DNA of 64,000 nucleotides. Origin: Hypericum androsaemum. Lineage: Eukaryota; Streptophyta; Magnoliopsida; Malpighiales; Hypericaceae. Shown in pieces: positions 1 through 12,740 of this stretch. The notes beneath the pieces are model-generated. The model was not told where the DNA came from, searched no databases, and was given only the letters and a program-made list of their open reading frames with translations. The stretch's first letter is position 1, and each line of letters starts with the position of its first letter. Location: contig OZ023196.1 of the NCBI GenBank assembly GCA_963995505.1, positions 13,823,106 to 13,887,105 on the forward strand, in the 5' to 3' direction. The position numbers were made by a program, and so were the translations under genes.

Positions 1-198
1 TAAACTGTTGAGATTATCGCATTGCTAATTATAAGGATTTAAAACATGATATCAGATCAGGTCAGACTTGTGGTCCGATGTGGTACTCACACGTTGCACG
101 TGGACAAATTCAAATCTGTTCAAATTTTGGTCGACAGACTTTGTTCTATAAACGTGAAAAATTCACATACTTATAACACCTTAACATTTTTTGGAAAG

Positions 199-2694
199 GT
201 TTTCTACCTTGAAGCATGTGAATCTGGGAGCATGTTTGATGGGATTCTTCCAGGGAATATTGGGATATATGCAGTTTCTGCAGCAAACCCTCATGAGAAC
301 AGCTTTGCATATTATTGCCCAGGAGAATCCCCAGACCCTCCCCAGGACTACCATACTTGTTTGGGTGACTTGTTTAGCATTTCTTGGATGGAGGACAGGT
401 TAGTAAGCCAGCTATAGGTTCTTATTTAATAAATTTTTATTCAAATTGAATATTCATTTCACTAGAATAAATGCAATAGCAAACAAATCTGAACATGAGT
501 CAGATCTATAAAAAAGTAAGATTTAAAAGTAAAACAAAAAAAAGTTAAAATTTTCATATTCCACCAAGAATTTTAAGATAATAGTTAGTTTAAATAACTT
601 GCATGTCTCATATATAATGCGAGATTCATATTCTAATATGCGCTTTCAAACAAAACTTGTTTTAAAGATTGAGCTGAAGTTTTCACGGCGTGTATCATAA
701 GTCTAAAATGGAAATTTTCTTGCATGTCATGAAATAGAGGTGACGATGCTGGGTCTATCTATTCTTATTTTTCTATATTCTTGTCATTATTGAGCAAATA
801 ATTAATTTCCGTCTAATAGTCTAAGAATGGATTAATTCGAACTTTGTATTTTTGTTGATTTGCGTGCAGCGACTTGCACGATTCAAGCAAGGAGACTCTT
901 GCAAAGCAGTACCGAGTGGTTTGTATTTGTACACACTCTTTTCAACGTCTTTTTTTTATTTTAATCAATTGGTATCCGGTCTATTGAGTCGACTTATCTA
1001 ATTTTGAGTCAGATATGATATTTAAAAATTAGTAAAACTCTCCCAACAAGTACCAACTTCAAATCATTCTTTTCAACATCTTTGAAGCGAGAGATTTGGA
1101 TTCTTTTAAGGAAATTTTTTAGTTCAAGTGAGATTCACCCCTAAATAAGATTTTATCAGGCTATATACCGGAGCTTGATAAAAATATGTAATTTATTTAT
1201 AAAATAATAATAATATGGACTGTTGATAATCTTGTTGAATAATAAAGCTACAAATTCCAAATGAGCTAATTAATGAGTTTTTTTTTACATGTAGGTGAGA
1301 AGGAGGTCATTGACTCCCCGTTTCTTAAACCGTACTGCTCATGTGACGAGATATGGGGACCTAAAGATGAGCAAGGACTTGCTAGCTTTGTACATGGGAA
1401 GAAAACCTCCAAATAATAATTCCACTCTTCCAGAACACAGCAACCGAAATGTTGTTCCTCAACGTGACGCAGACCTCCTCCATTTGACCTACAAGGTTTC
1501 CAAATAATTAACAGTAATTAAATCAACTAATTTTGAACTATATAAGAGTACAATTTTAATGCAAATAGTTTTTCAGTGTTCGAACTCAAAATTCAACTAG
1601 TTAAATAAACAACTCTATGTGCTCGATGACTTCATATTCATTATTCAACATAAATTACGTCTTGATATTACTCTATACTCTATGTACTCTATGTGTTTTT
1701 TTGGTTGATACTACTTGATATTCAGAAACCAATTTTTTTTTGTAAAAGTAAATTTTTATACCAATAATTACATCTTGCGATGGTTTGAGTTCTAATCTTC
1801 CGCCAAATCTTCCTGTGCTTTGTGTTATTAGACATCCGCACACTTACTGAGATAACTAATATTTTGAATCGGGTAGGATCTTTTGAAATATCTCAAAGTT
1901 CTCCTAAAAATATTTTAAAGTGTATAAAGGCTCGAACTCAAGACCCGGTAGTTAATTTATAATTACTCTCTTACAAATATTTTGTTGTTTTGAAACAGTA
2001 CAATAGGGCCCCTGATGGATCCGCAGTGAAGAAAGAAGCCCAAGACGAGCTCATGAGTGTTATAGCCCACAGAGCCCACGTGGATGCCACCGTGGACAAG
2101 GTTGCTAAGGCCATGTTTGAGGAAACCAAATTGGATTCCATTCTGAATTTTGTTAGGCCTCAGGGGCATCCTCTGGTCGATGACTGGGATTGCTTAAAGT
2201 CTATGGTACGCATGTGCTATTTTAAAAACTACTTAGCGTATAGATTAATTGACGAAAACTCTCGAGTTTGAATAATAATAATGCATATAGTAGAAAGAGT
2301 TTTGTGGGCATTTATAGTTTCAAACTTCGATTGATTATTCACATGTATGTATGTTTTTTTGGTAGAAATCGAGGGACCATTGCACACTAAGCTTATTAAT
2401 TACATGTTGGTGCACCGGAACTAGGACCTGATTTTGTGACATTGTTCATGTTTGTAGGTGACTTTTATCAATTTATCTACATAAACATGTGTTGTACAGG
2501 TGAAAGCGTATGAGAAGTATTGTGGACCATTGGGCCGGTATGGGAGACAGTACAATAGAGCAATGGCAAACATGTGCAACGCTGGAGCTACTGCCATGGA
2601 AATGACTGAAGCAGCAGCAACAAAATGCTCTAAGCTGATTTCTACTACTACTAATTTGGATACCGGAGATTCATCTAGTGAAATTGAGAATTGA
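199..2694 (+). CDS. Legumain / vacuolar processing enzyme, last five exons (5' end outside window)
   Basis: This is a C13-family asparaginyl endopeptidase, which matures seed and vacuolar proteins by cutting after Asn/Asp. The exons I can splice are 199-398, 870-918, 1295-1495, 1999-2205 and 2500-2694. Every junction is GT-AG with matching phase, giving 283 codons plus TGA. The first exon carries the catalytic-cysteine motif EACESGS, followed by the YCPGE and TCLGDLFS stretches typical of the family. The later exons encode the C-terminal prodomain ([33 protein letters not shown]). The catalytic His and the signal peptide would lie upstream of the window. The 46-198 stretch is open but does not resemble legumain, and an AG precedes 199, so I read it as intron. 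I see no disabling mutation. The family call is firm; the seed or vegetative subtype is not assigned. Confidence 0.93.
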
Positions 2695-3632
2695 CGTGGC
2701 ACATAACAGACTTGACGATCAAAATATAAATAAAAAAGTTGTCAGTATATGATAAATAAGAAGATTTGATGACTTTGTTTGTTTTTCTCTTACTTTTTTT
2801 GGAATTTTACCGGTGAAGATTGCGTAACAATATTCTAACGAGTTTACGGATTTGATTTTTATGAAATAAAATTCTCTTATCATCTAGGAAAACCCCAATA
2901 TGTAAACTACCACTCCTGACAAAAATTGGTAAGGGCCTGGTAGTTGATCCTTGGCATTCTTCGAAAGCTTGGATTGCATCTAGAGATCCTTCTATTGCTA
3001 CTGGTCTCATTGAGGGGTTCGAAGTGGGAGCATTACGATTTTTTTTATCAATAAATTTTTTGTATTAAGCACTAAGATAAATATATATTTATAAGTCGTC
3101 AACACAAATTAACTAGAATAATCGCAGAATATCATAATTTTATCTAATTTCTACGCTGCGAAATTACGATTATCGAATTAACAACATGTTTAACAGATTT
3201 TGTTTGTCATTGACCATATTATTTTTTGTTGGTGGAAACATTCACCTATTCACTCAAGTTTGATCCATAAATGCTTTAAGTTATAATATGTTTTAGTATA
3301 ATTCAGAAGATGTCTCAAATTCTAACTCGAAATATAACTTTATTAAAATTTTATAAAGATATTTTATTATTTTTTGTAATTTAATTTATGTTAAACTTGA
3401 ATTAGTAAACTAATAAGTTTCGGCCAAGTGTTAAAAAAATATTTAATAGGCATCCGAAATTCCAACCACCAAACACAAATCAAACCAAAACCCCAAAGCA
3501 CTATTCAAAAATCCCAATTGGACCCAGGAAACGGTACTAAAAACCTCTCCTTTTTGCCTTTCTCCTTCCCAGGTGAATATCGAGGAGGGAAGCTGGTGGT
3601 AAAGGTACGATCTTTATCAGATCTTAGCCCTC
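2695..3632. other. Intergenic; possible 5' leader exon of the pyrophosphatase gene
   Basis: AT-rich spacer after the legumain stop with no recognisable coding sequence. Near its right end, 3530-3604 is pyrimidine-rich followed by a purine-rich stretch and ends at an AAAG|GTACGA donor-like site. This could be a non-coding first exon of the pyrophosphatase gene whose coding exons start near 10.7 kb, with Copia-1 inserted in the intervening intron. That reading is inference only. Confidence 0.35.
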
Positions 3633-3637
3633 AATTT

Positions 3638-4123
3638 TGTTGGAATAAATGTATATTTAATGCATTTGACCCAAGCTGTAAGGCTCAAACTGGAAGATCT
3701 AAGCTGAAAAGTTCAAGTTGAGGTCCAAGGTGGGAATTAGAAAATTATTACCACATCGAAAATTGTAAGAGATTTTTCCCTGTTTATAAGGTGAAGCTCC
3801 AAGCTGGTGTAACATTAAATTTTCTACCTGGAGGACTGTCCGAGGCTGTCTGCGAGGATGGTGCGAAGCACCATTTGATCACGAGCACGCGCACGCGCTC
3901 GCGCACGTGTGCATGGGACGCAAGTCGCAATGGGCGCTTTGTGGCGCACTTGCCACTTTCAGGTACCTGCCTGCTGGCCGAACGGATGCGTCCTCCTCGG
4001 AATTACTTCGTGCCCCTTCGGAAGTGCCTGCCTCCACTCCATCCAGCGCCTATAAAGAGGCCTCTCTCCCTCATTTGCATTTGTTCCCAACTACAAGTGC
4101 ATAAACATTCATAAGCATTGTAG

Positions 4124-4168
<45 letters not shown>

Positions 4169-4376
4169 GAAAAGTCCGAATATCTAAGGTTCGCCTGAAG
4201 CTTCGAGAGTCATTGTACTACGAACTCGGAAGCAGCCTAGTCGTTGTATCTTGGGGACGATTGCCGCAGTCTGTAAGTACTGAATACGGGGTAATCTCGT
4301 CTTACGGAGAAAGAGTCTAACTCTTGTCTCGACTGCACAAGATCCTAATCAAGTACACCACCTCTGACGTTCAACA
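3638..4376 (+). repeat. Copia-1 left LTR (739 bp)
   Basis: TG...CA repeat matched at 8866-9716. It holds a TATA box (TATAAAG, about 4051-4057) and a (CT)n then (CA)n simple repeat at about 4124-4167, consistent with a promoter and 5' leader. It lacks a block of about 110 bp that is present in the right LTR around 9160-9290. Confidence 0.93.
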
Positions 4377-4405
4377 TTCATAAGACGAGAACTGTGTACT
4401 TGAAG

Positions 4406-7400
4406 ATGGCATCAACAAGCTCAGCACCAGTGTCGACGATCCCGGGAACTGTCCACGCTGAAAGGCCTACCGAGTTCAAGAGATGGTAACAAAAGATGTT
4501 GTTCTATTTGACAACGCTCAACATGGTCTGGTTCTTGAAGGAAGAAGCACCGAAGATGGTGGAGAATGAGGAAGATCAACAGAAGATCAACGCTCTGGAT
4601 GCATGGAGTCACAGCGACTTCCTGTGTCATAACTATATCCTGAATGGATTAGATGACACCCTTTACAATGTCTATGTAGGTGCCAAGACTGTGAAAGAAT
4701 TGTGAGATTCCCTAGAGAAGAAGTACAAGACAGAGTATGCCTGGATGAAAAAATTTATCGTCGGGCGATTCCTCGACTTCCAGATGGTGGACTCCAAGAA
4801 GGTCATAGTCCAAGTTTAAGAGCTGCAGCTAATTCTGCATGAGATTCACACCGATGGCATGCACCTCAGTGAGTCCTTCCAAGTGGCCGTACTAATTGAG
4901 AAGCTACCCCCCCTGTGGAAGGATTTCAAAAACTACCTCAAGCATAAGAGAAAGGACATAGGGCTGGAAGACCTGATCGTGAGACTGAGAATCGAGGAAG
5001 ACAACCGAAAGTCGAAAGTCAAGACCAGCATGACCAATTCTGAGGCTAAGGTATATCTCGCTGAAGGAGGTACCGGCAAGAAAAGAAAAAAGCCTAGAAA
5101 GAAGCAAGAGACAAAGCAAAAGAAGGCTAGGAAGATCAAGGGCAATTGCTGCAACTGCGACAAGCCTAGTCACATGGCAAAAGATTATCGCCTGCTTAAG
5201 AGGGACAATCGTGAGAAGACTAATTTGGCCGAAGACCTGTCTGAGCTAGATTTATCCACCATGGTATTTGAAGCCAATCTGGTGGATAATCCAAGAGAGT
5301 GGTTCGTCGACACAGGGGCAACCCGACACATCTGCTCAGACAAGGAGATGTTCTCGATATATATTCTGATCAACATATAAAAGTTATTTATGGGTAACTC
5401 CGCAACTTCTCCCGTAGTCGGGCTAGGCCAGGTGGTGCTGAAGCTGACCTCCGAAAAAGAGCTGACCCTCAAGGATGTGCTACATGTCCCAGACATTCGT
5501 AAGAATTTAGTATCCGGCTCACTGTTAAGCAAAGCTGGGATGAAGCTAGTATTCAAAGCTGATAGGTTTGTATTGACAAAGGCTGGTACCTTTGTAGGAA
5601 AGGGTTACCTCGAGAGGGAACTCTTCAAGATGAATGTAATAAGTGTTAAACGCACTTTTGAAGGGCCTAATAAAGTTATCAATTCTTCTTACTTGGCTGA
5701 GTGTTCTAACTTATGGCATGGTAGATTATGACATGTAAATTTGAGCTTACTAAGAAAGTTACTAAGTTTAAATTTATTGCCTAAAATGGAGTTTGACCCA
5801 AACAATAAATATGAAGTATGTGTAGAGGCAAAAATGACCAAAGCACCTTTTCATTCAGTGGAAAGAAGTACTACACCTTTAGAGTTAATTCATACCGATA
5901 TCTGCGATATGAAACACATGCAAACTAGAGGTGGGAAAAAGTGTTTCATCACATTTATTGATGATTGCACGAGGTACTGCTATATACACCTCTTGAAAGG
6001 AAAAGACGAAGCTCTAGAAGTTTTTAAGAGTTATAAGAATGAGGTTGAAAATTAACTTAGTACTAAAATCAAGATAATTCGAAGTGATAGAGGGGGAGAA
6101 TACGTAGCTCAGTTTGAGAAATTATGCAAACAAAATGACATTATTCATCAGACAATAACTCCATACTCACCTCAATCAAATGGTGTAGTTGAACGCAAGA
6201 ATCGAACTCTTAAGAAGATGATGAATGCTATGTTGATTAGCTCGAGCTTACCCCAAAATATGTGGAGGGACGCTGTGCTCTCAGCTAACTACATTCTAAA
6301 CAAACTGCCACACAAGAAAAGGGACAAAACCCCATATGAACTATGGAAAGGGAGAAAGCCTTCCTACAATTACCTTAAAGTGTGGGGGGTGCCTAGCTAA
6401 GGTAGAAATACTTCTACCTAAAAGAGTGAGAATAGGAACCAAGACCATTGACTGCATCTTTATCGGATATGCCTACAATAGTAGCACATATCAATTTCTA
6501 GTACACAAGTCTAAAAACCCTGAAATCAACGAGGCAATGGTTATAGAATCAAAGAATGCGATATTCTTTGAGAATAGCTTTCCTAAAAAGGAAAGGAAAG
6601 AAGTAAGCTCTAACAAAAGGAGTTATGAGGCTACACAAGGCTCTGATCAAGGTGCTGAAGAACCTAAACGGAGTAAGAGGACTAAAGTGACCAAGTCATT
6701 TGGTCCAGATTTTCTGACCTACGTGTTAGAAAATGAACATGGGATAATCCAAGAGGCATTGTCTAGTCCAGATGCTCCTCTCTGGAAAGACACTATCAAC
6801 AGTGAGATATAGTCCATCATGCAAAATCACACATGAGAAATTATGGATCTTCCACCAGGTTGCAAACCTTTAGGTTGCAAGTAGATTCTTAAAAAGAAAT
6901 ACAAAGCTGATGGATCAATCGATAAGTACAAAGCTCAGTTGTTAGCTAAAGGGTTCAAACAGAAGGAATGATATGATTTCTTTGACACGTATTTGCTGGT
7001 CACAAGAATCACATCTATTAGAGTGCTCATAGCTGTTGCAGCACTCTATAACCTGGAGATACATCAAATGGATGTAAAAATAGCTTTCCTAAATGAAGAA
7101 CTGGAAGAGGAGATATATATGGAACAACCTGAAGGGTTTGTTGCCCCCGAACAAGAGCGTAAAGTATGCAAACTAGTCAAGTCACTGTACGGGCTGAAAC
7201 AGGCGCCGAAACAATGGCATGAGAAATTTGACAGAACAATGATGTCAAATGGCTTTAAGATCAATGAGTGTGATAAATGTGTATACATTAAAGGCACACC
7301 TGATGCGTACATGATTGCATATATGTATATAGACGACATGCTAATCATGGGAAGCATTAATGTTCTTATCGTGAAAACTAAGAACATGTTAAAGAACAAC

Positions 7401-8318
7401 TTTGACATGAAAGATATGGGTCTAGCTGACGTCATATTAGGGATTAAAATCTCTAGGATGACTGAAGGAATTATCTTGTCACAATCTCACTATGTTCAGA
7501 ATGTACTCAAGAAATTCAAAACTTTTGATAAACCTCCAGCTAAGACTCTGGTAGACCTGGGTCTACACCTAGCTAAAAATAGAGGGAGCCCAGTATCTCA
7601 ATTGAAGTATGCAAGTATCATTGGGAGCCTGATGTACTTAACAAATTGTACACGCCCTGATATTGCTTATTCAGTTAGCAAGCTTAGTAAATTCACGAGT
7701 AATCTAGGAACCAATATCTCAATTGAAGTATGCAAGTATCATTGGGAGCCTGATGTACTTAACAAATTGTACACACCCTGATATTGCTTATTCAGTTAGC
7801 AAGCTTAGTAGATTCACGAGTAATCTAAGAATAGATCATTGGCTAGCTCTAGAAAGGGTTATAAAGTATCTAAAATATACTTTGAACTACGGTATACTTT
7901 ATACAAGATATCCAGCTGTATTGGAAGGATACTGTGATGCGAATTGGATATCGGACACTAAAGATTCTAAATCTACTAGTGGTTACGTGGTCACCATATG
8001 TGGAGGAGCTGTTCCTGGAAATCCTCTAAACAAACGTGCATAGCTCGATCCACCATATGTGGAGGAGCTGTGCCCCCTATATTGATACATTGTGATAGAA
8101 TGTCAGCAATCGGGAGAGCACAGCGTACTATGTACAACGGTAAGTCTCGACACATCTGTAAGAGACATAATATCATTAGTCAATTAATTTTTGATGGTAT
8201 AATTACCATTGATTATGTGAAGTCTAAGGACAACATAGCTGATCCTTTGATGAAAGAAATCAACAGAGATCAAATGTATAATGCAGTAAGGAGAATGGGG
8301 TTAAAACCCACACATTAA
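4406..8318 (+). pseudogene. Copia-1 gag-pol, decayed
   Basis: One Copia polyprotein can be followed across all three frames. It reads gag (from ATG 4406), a zinc knuckle near 5149-5190 whose last Cys is now Tyr, protease (FVDTGA, about 5304), integrase (HTDICD to RSDRGGEY and PYSPQSNGVVER), reverse transcriptase (KIAFLNEELEEEIY and YIDDMLIMG, near 7328) and RNase H. Breaks include in-frame stops at 4487, 4703, 4817, 5378, 5729 and 6053; a frameshift in a G run at 6384-6389; further stops at 6810 and between 6830 and 6970; a 121-bp tandem duplication at 7594; and a stop at 8041. At about 8008-8060 the middle of RNase H is missing between two copies of a short repeat. Many stops are explained by C-to-T or G-to-A changes in CAA or TGG codons. 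It cannot encode protein. Confidence 0.93.
7594..7835 (+). repeat. 121-bp tandem duplication inside Copia-1 pol
   Basis: The stretch beginning TATCTCAATTGAAG at 7594 recurs at 7715, an exact 121-bp period, with only a few differences between copies. Because 121 is not a multiple of three it shifts the reading frame. It arose after or during decay of the element. Confidence 0.93.
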
Positions 8319-8865
8319 AGAACGTTCATAGCGGTAACTCAACCATGATGAGTCGAGATCCCACAAACTTGGTTCAATGAGACAACTAAATTATGGATGG
8401 TTCAAATGATTACTTGCAGCCTATCCCATTCTCAGAAGCTGTCCAAGTACTAACCTGCAGAGTTGAAGTAAGGTTAAGCGTCTACGCTTTTAATGATTCC
8501 TATAGTAGATAAAGGTAGAGTATGGCAGGATACTCTTAATAGGAAATCACATATATAAGTGTGAAGTGAGGCCGCTTCAAATGGAACAAACACTTATGAA
8601 TCCAAGATATGGTCCATGGCCGAAACAGACAAAACGTGAGAACCAAAGGATATTAGAGATATCATTGTGTAAATATTATTGTCTTAGTTTACATAAAAAA
8701 GCTGACCATTTCAAGACATCGCGTTCACTGAGCAGCAAGTAAATTCGATAATATTTTACTAGGGAAGGTTCAAAGCCGTAAGCTACCTTTCTCGATGCAA
8801 TGATAACTCGTCGGAACTTTTCTTAAAAGTGTCAGCATGCATTAATCATCATTCATGTGGGAGAT

Positions 8866-9455
8866 TATTGGAATAAATGCATATTTAATGCATTTGGCCC
8901 AAGCTGAAAAGCCCAAGCTGAGGCCCATGGTGGGAATGGAAAAACCATTATCACATCGAAAATTGTAAGAGATTTTTTCATGTTTATAAGGTGAAGCTCC
9001 AACCTGGTGTAACATTAAATATTCTACTTGTAGGGCTGTCCGAGGCTGCCTGCGAGGATGGTACGAAGTACGAGTACGAGCACGCGCTCACGCACGTGCA
9101 CGTGCGTATGCGCATGGCACATTAGACGCATGTCGCAATGGGCGCTTTGTGGCGCACAGGCAAATCTAGAAACTCCCAGAAAACTGAAGGGACACGAGTG
9201 GAGGCCTGCCGAAGCGACTCCTTGCAAAGGAGTACGAGTGAAGGCACGGCCTAATCTGGTACGCGAATGGGTGCCTCTGGCTGGCTGAAGAGGTACCTGA
9301 AGGGGCTGGCCGAACGAACGCGTTCTCCTCGAAATTACTTCGTGCCCCTTCGGAAGTGCCTGCCTCCACTCCATCCAGCGCCTATAAATAGACCTCTCCC
9401 CCTCATTTGCATTTGATCCCAACTACAAGTGCATAAGCATTCATAAGCATTGTAG

Positions 9456-9505
<50 letters not shown>

Positions 9506-9716
9506 ACAGAAAAGTCTGAATATCCAAGGTTCGCCTGAAGCTTCGAGGGTCGTTGTGCTACGAACTCGGAAGCAGCCTAGTCATTGTATCTTGGGGACGA
9601 TTGTCGCAGCCTGTAAGCACTGAATACAGAGAAATTGCGTCTTACGAAGAAAGAGTCTAACTCTTGCCTCGACTACACAAGATCCTAATCAAGTACACCA
9701 CCTCCGACGTTCAACA
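8866..9716 (+). repeat. Copia-1 right LTR (851 bp)
   Basis: Partner of 3638-4376. TATAAATA lies at about 9383-9390 and a (CT)n run at about 9462-9503. It begins TATTGG where the left copy begins TGTTGG, and ends TTCAACA directly before the AATTT target duplication. Confidence 0.93.
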
Positions 9717-9721
9717 AATTT

Positions 9722-10708
9722 TGCCTTTTCACTTGAATTCTCATCTGGGTCCTAGAAAAGATTGCATCTTTGGCCTCAGGTGGCCCAGAAGAGTGTTAAA
9801 GTCTGAATCTTTGGGTAGTGGACTAATTGTGAATTCTTTGGCATTTAAAAATTCAGTTTTCGTTGGTTGTGTTTATTTGAGGTTCTAATTGGGAATGCTT
9901 CTTTTGGTTTTCGTGTTTTGTTTGTGGTGTTGCTTATTTTATTCAGCATTGTTGGAGTCTTGAGTTGTTGGTGTTTGTTTTTGTTGAAGATGGTGAAGCT
10001 GTTGTTGTGTGTTGGCAGGGATAATTAAAAGGTACTTTTGGCACTCTGTTATTTGTCTTAGTTGACAGAGTAAGTCCCTGGTGGCTTTCTGAGGATGTAA
10101 CGTGTGACTGAATAGGGCCAAGCTACCGATTCACCATTCCTAGTGATCCACTGAAGATGCCAACAAGTGGCTTTATGGTCCCTAGAGCACAGGAAAACCA
10201 TTAGACTAGAACTTTGTTCGCTTTTTTACGAGGTTCATGGGTTTCAACTTTCATGAGCAATGCCTCAACCACTGGATACTGAAAGAATGTGAAAGTTTTA
10301 CTGAAGCTTTAGGTAGAGTGCTCTTTATCTCGGGGTTGCAGACTATGTTTTCTTGGTTACTTAATGTGTATCTGAGAAGGGGGCATCATTACCAATTCTT
10401 CCATCGTAGTTGAGCTCTATCCAGTGGCTTCACGATCCCTTGACCATGCTGCTACAGTTAGACTAATTCTTCATGCACTTGTGCATTCAGTTCTATTCGT
10501 TTGTGCAATGTCTAGCGGTCAACATTGTTTATCTTTCTAGATCTATATTTTGAGACCTGCCCGTAGAACATTGGCATTGTTATTTTGCATGGCATGGAAT
10601 TTTTTTTACGAGTTGTGTAGTTGATCACCTGGAATATATCAGTCCAAAGTACATTTTGTTTCCTTCAGCACTGTTTTGACATTCTTTCTTATCCTTCCAT
10701 GACTAATT
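9722..10708 (+). other. Probable intron/leader region of the pyrophosphatase locus, no gene seen
   Basis: T-rich, low-complexity-free sequence typical of a plant intron, ending in a pyrimidine-rich acceptor just before the first recognisable pyrophosphatase exon. I looked for the usual N-terminal coding segment of type II pyrophosphatases and did not find it. Confidence 0.4.
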
Positions 10709-12740
10709 TTGTTTATTCCTCAGCAGATGCTACGTCTTCTCATGGGAGTAAATGCCCGTGTTTTGTTCATTATTTTGCTTTTGGGCTTTGGGACGGTGTT
10801 TTATGTTGGTGCAAGAACTTCCCCCATTATTGTGTTTGTCTTCACAGTTTGCATAATCAGCTTCAATATGTCAGTATATCTTACCAAATGGGTACTGTCA
10901 AAGGATGAGGGGCCTCTGGAGATGGCCAAGGTACATTTGTTTTCCCGTGCCTTCCTTGAGTTCCCAACTTCATCAGAGTCTGTTTGGATTCAGAGAGCAA
11001 GTATATCATATAGGTTTACTTAACCATTTTTTATATCCTTCTGCATCATTGATTAGTTCCCAACTTTTTTATGACACACATCTTCTTTGATACTTCTGCA
11101 ACTGTAGCATCTGAACCAATTTCCCATTTTCTGGGTATTTTTGCATCCCCTTAAAAAATAGCAGTGATTTTGAGTGTGATTTCTTTCCAGATATCTGATG
11201 CAATACCCGATGGAGCAGAAGATTTCTTCAGGACTCAATACAAAACTATTTCTAAGATGGCATTTTTGTTGGCACTGTTGATTCTTTGCATATATCTCTT
11301 CCGTAATACTACTCCTCAACAAGAAGCGTCCGGCCTTGGGAGGTGATCTCATGTGCTGAAAATGCCTTTGACTATGAAGAGGAGGCATGTATACCCTTGT
11401 GCTGAATTTACTTCCTTTTCTTCTTTCGAATATAGGACTACATCAGCGTTTATTACTGTTGCTGCATTCCTTTTGGGAGCTCTGTGCTCTGGTATTGCTG
11501 GTTATGTTGGCATGTGGGTATCAGTTCGTGTAAATGTTATGTTCGTGCATGTTCTCTGGTAATGCTGGTTATGTTGGCATGTGCTCTAGTGCAGCAAGAC
11601 GATCTGCTAGAGAAGCACTGCATGCTTTTTCTGTCACAATACACTGTAATTTTATAATATATTTGAAGATTTTGGACCTTAACTAGACCTATTACTAGGT
11701 AGCTATTCGTGCCGGAGGTTTCTCTGCACTTGTGGTGTTTGGCATGGCTGTTACTGGTATAGCCATTTTTTATGCCACATTTCATTTTTGGTTGGAAGTA
11801 GATACTCCAAGTGCAATGAAGGTTACAGATTGTAAGTCCACCTCATCTGATCAAACTCTAAATGTTTTTGTTCTCCAGTTAGATTAGATTTGAACGGGTG
11901 CTTGATGATTGTCGGTGAAGCATATAATTGAGAGCAGTTCTGCCGAGTGTTGATAAATTTATAAGCTATATACTTCTATAATACCTGGTTTGATATTTTA
12001 ATTGTCTTTGCCAGTACCTCTTCTTCTTATCGAATATGGTTTTGGAGCTTCCTTCGTTGCTTTGTTTGCTCAGTTGGGTGGTGGAATATACACAAAAGTA
12101 GCTGATGTTGGTGCTGATCTTGTGGGAAAAGTTGAGCAGGGAATACTTGAAGATGATCCCAGAAATTCTGATATCATTGCTGATCTGGTACTTTCATATT
12201 CTCTTCCAAAGCTTCTTCATGTAGGGTGGAAAAGTTTATCTTTTGCAAAAACTCTGAAATTATTTTATAGCACTGAACTGGTATATTAACTTTTTCGACG
12301 GAGTAAACTGATAAAAGTTTGTGGATTCAAGGTTGGGGACAATGTAGGTGATTGTGCTGCTCGGGGTGCAGATCTCTTTGAAAGTATCACTACTGAAATA
12401 ATTAGCGCCATGATACTTGGAGGAAAAATGGCGCAACGCTATAAAATTGAAGGTACATTGTTTAAAGGATAGAATGTGCCAAAGTTTTCATGTTCTGCTT
12501 ATAGTTTCTCCTGCAGATAGCTTATGGTGGTTATATCATTGTACTGGATAATAGTGTTTCTACATCTGTTTTCTTGGAGTCTACCTCACGTTCTAACTGT
12601 ATTGGTTTCTTTCTACTTTGTCCGAAGATCTTTACCAACACAGCAGGAGGTGCTTGGGATAATGCCAAGAAATACATAGAAACTGGGGCTTTTGGAGGAA
12701 AAGGCAGTGAATGCCACAAAGCCGCAGTTACGGGAGATAC
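10709..12740 (+). pseudogene. Type II vacuolar-type H+-pyrophosphatase (AVP2/VHP2-like), 5' part fused to a late exon
   Basis: Membrane proton pump that hydrolyses pyrophosphate; type II enzymes act in Golgi/trans-Golgi membranes. Exons I can trace are about 10730-10930 (VGARTSPI...YLTKWVLSKDEGP), 11191-11342, 11436-about 11640, about 11700-11831, 12015-12187 and 12332-12452. The last two contain the substrate-binding signatures [11 protein letters not shown] and [16 protein letters not shown]. The next homologous piece, about 12630-12740 ([17 protein letters not shown]), belongs to the penultimate exon, so roughly the middle half of the pump is missing. The last exon is also absent. In the third exon a 30-bp stretch is duplicated and the downstream donor is altered. 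The N-terminal start is uncertain (ATG 10709 or 10733). I judge it a pseudogene. An assembly deletion is possible but less likely, because the 3' flank is rearranged too. Confidence 0.85.

Larger units (their letters stand above)
3638..9716 (+). mobile_element. Copia-1: old Ty1/Copia LTR retrotransposon, TSD AATTT
   Basis: This is a complete but dead LTR retrotransposon. The LTRs (3638-4376 and 8866-9716) end in ..TTCAACA, and the left one begins TGTTGG; the right one begins TATTGG, a decayed TG. The five bases outside each end, 3633-3637 and 9717-9721, are both AATTT, a perfect target-site duplication that fixes the borders. The LTRs differ by many substitutions and by an indel of about 110 bp, so the insertion is old. 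No initiator tRNA-Met primer site (TGGTATCAGAGC) follows the left LTR. A purine-rich stretch precedes the right LTR. It sits between the legumain gene and the pyrophosphatase exons. Confidence 0.95.

Noticed and set aside
46..198. Open frame upstream of the legumain exon
   Set aside because: Continuous with the exon frame but has no similarity to the legumain sequence that should precede it, and an AG acceptor sits at 197-198. Treated as intron.
2807..3046. Short open stretches around LVVDPWH and SKAWIASRDPS on the plus strand
   Set aside because: Looks peptide-like by eye but has stops nearby, no splice context and no family I recognise.
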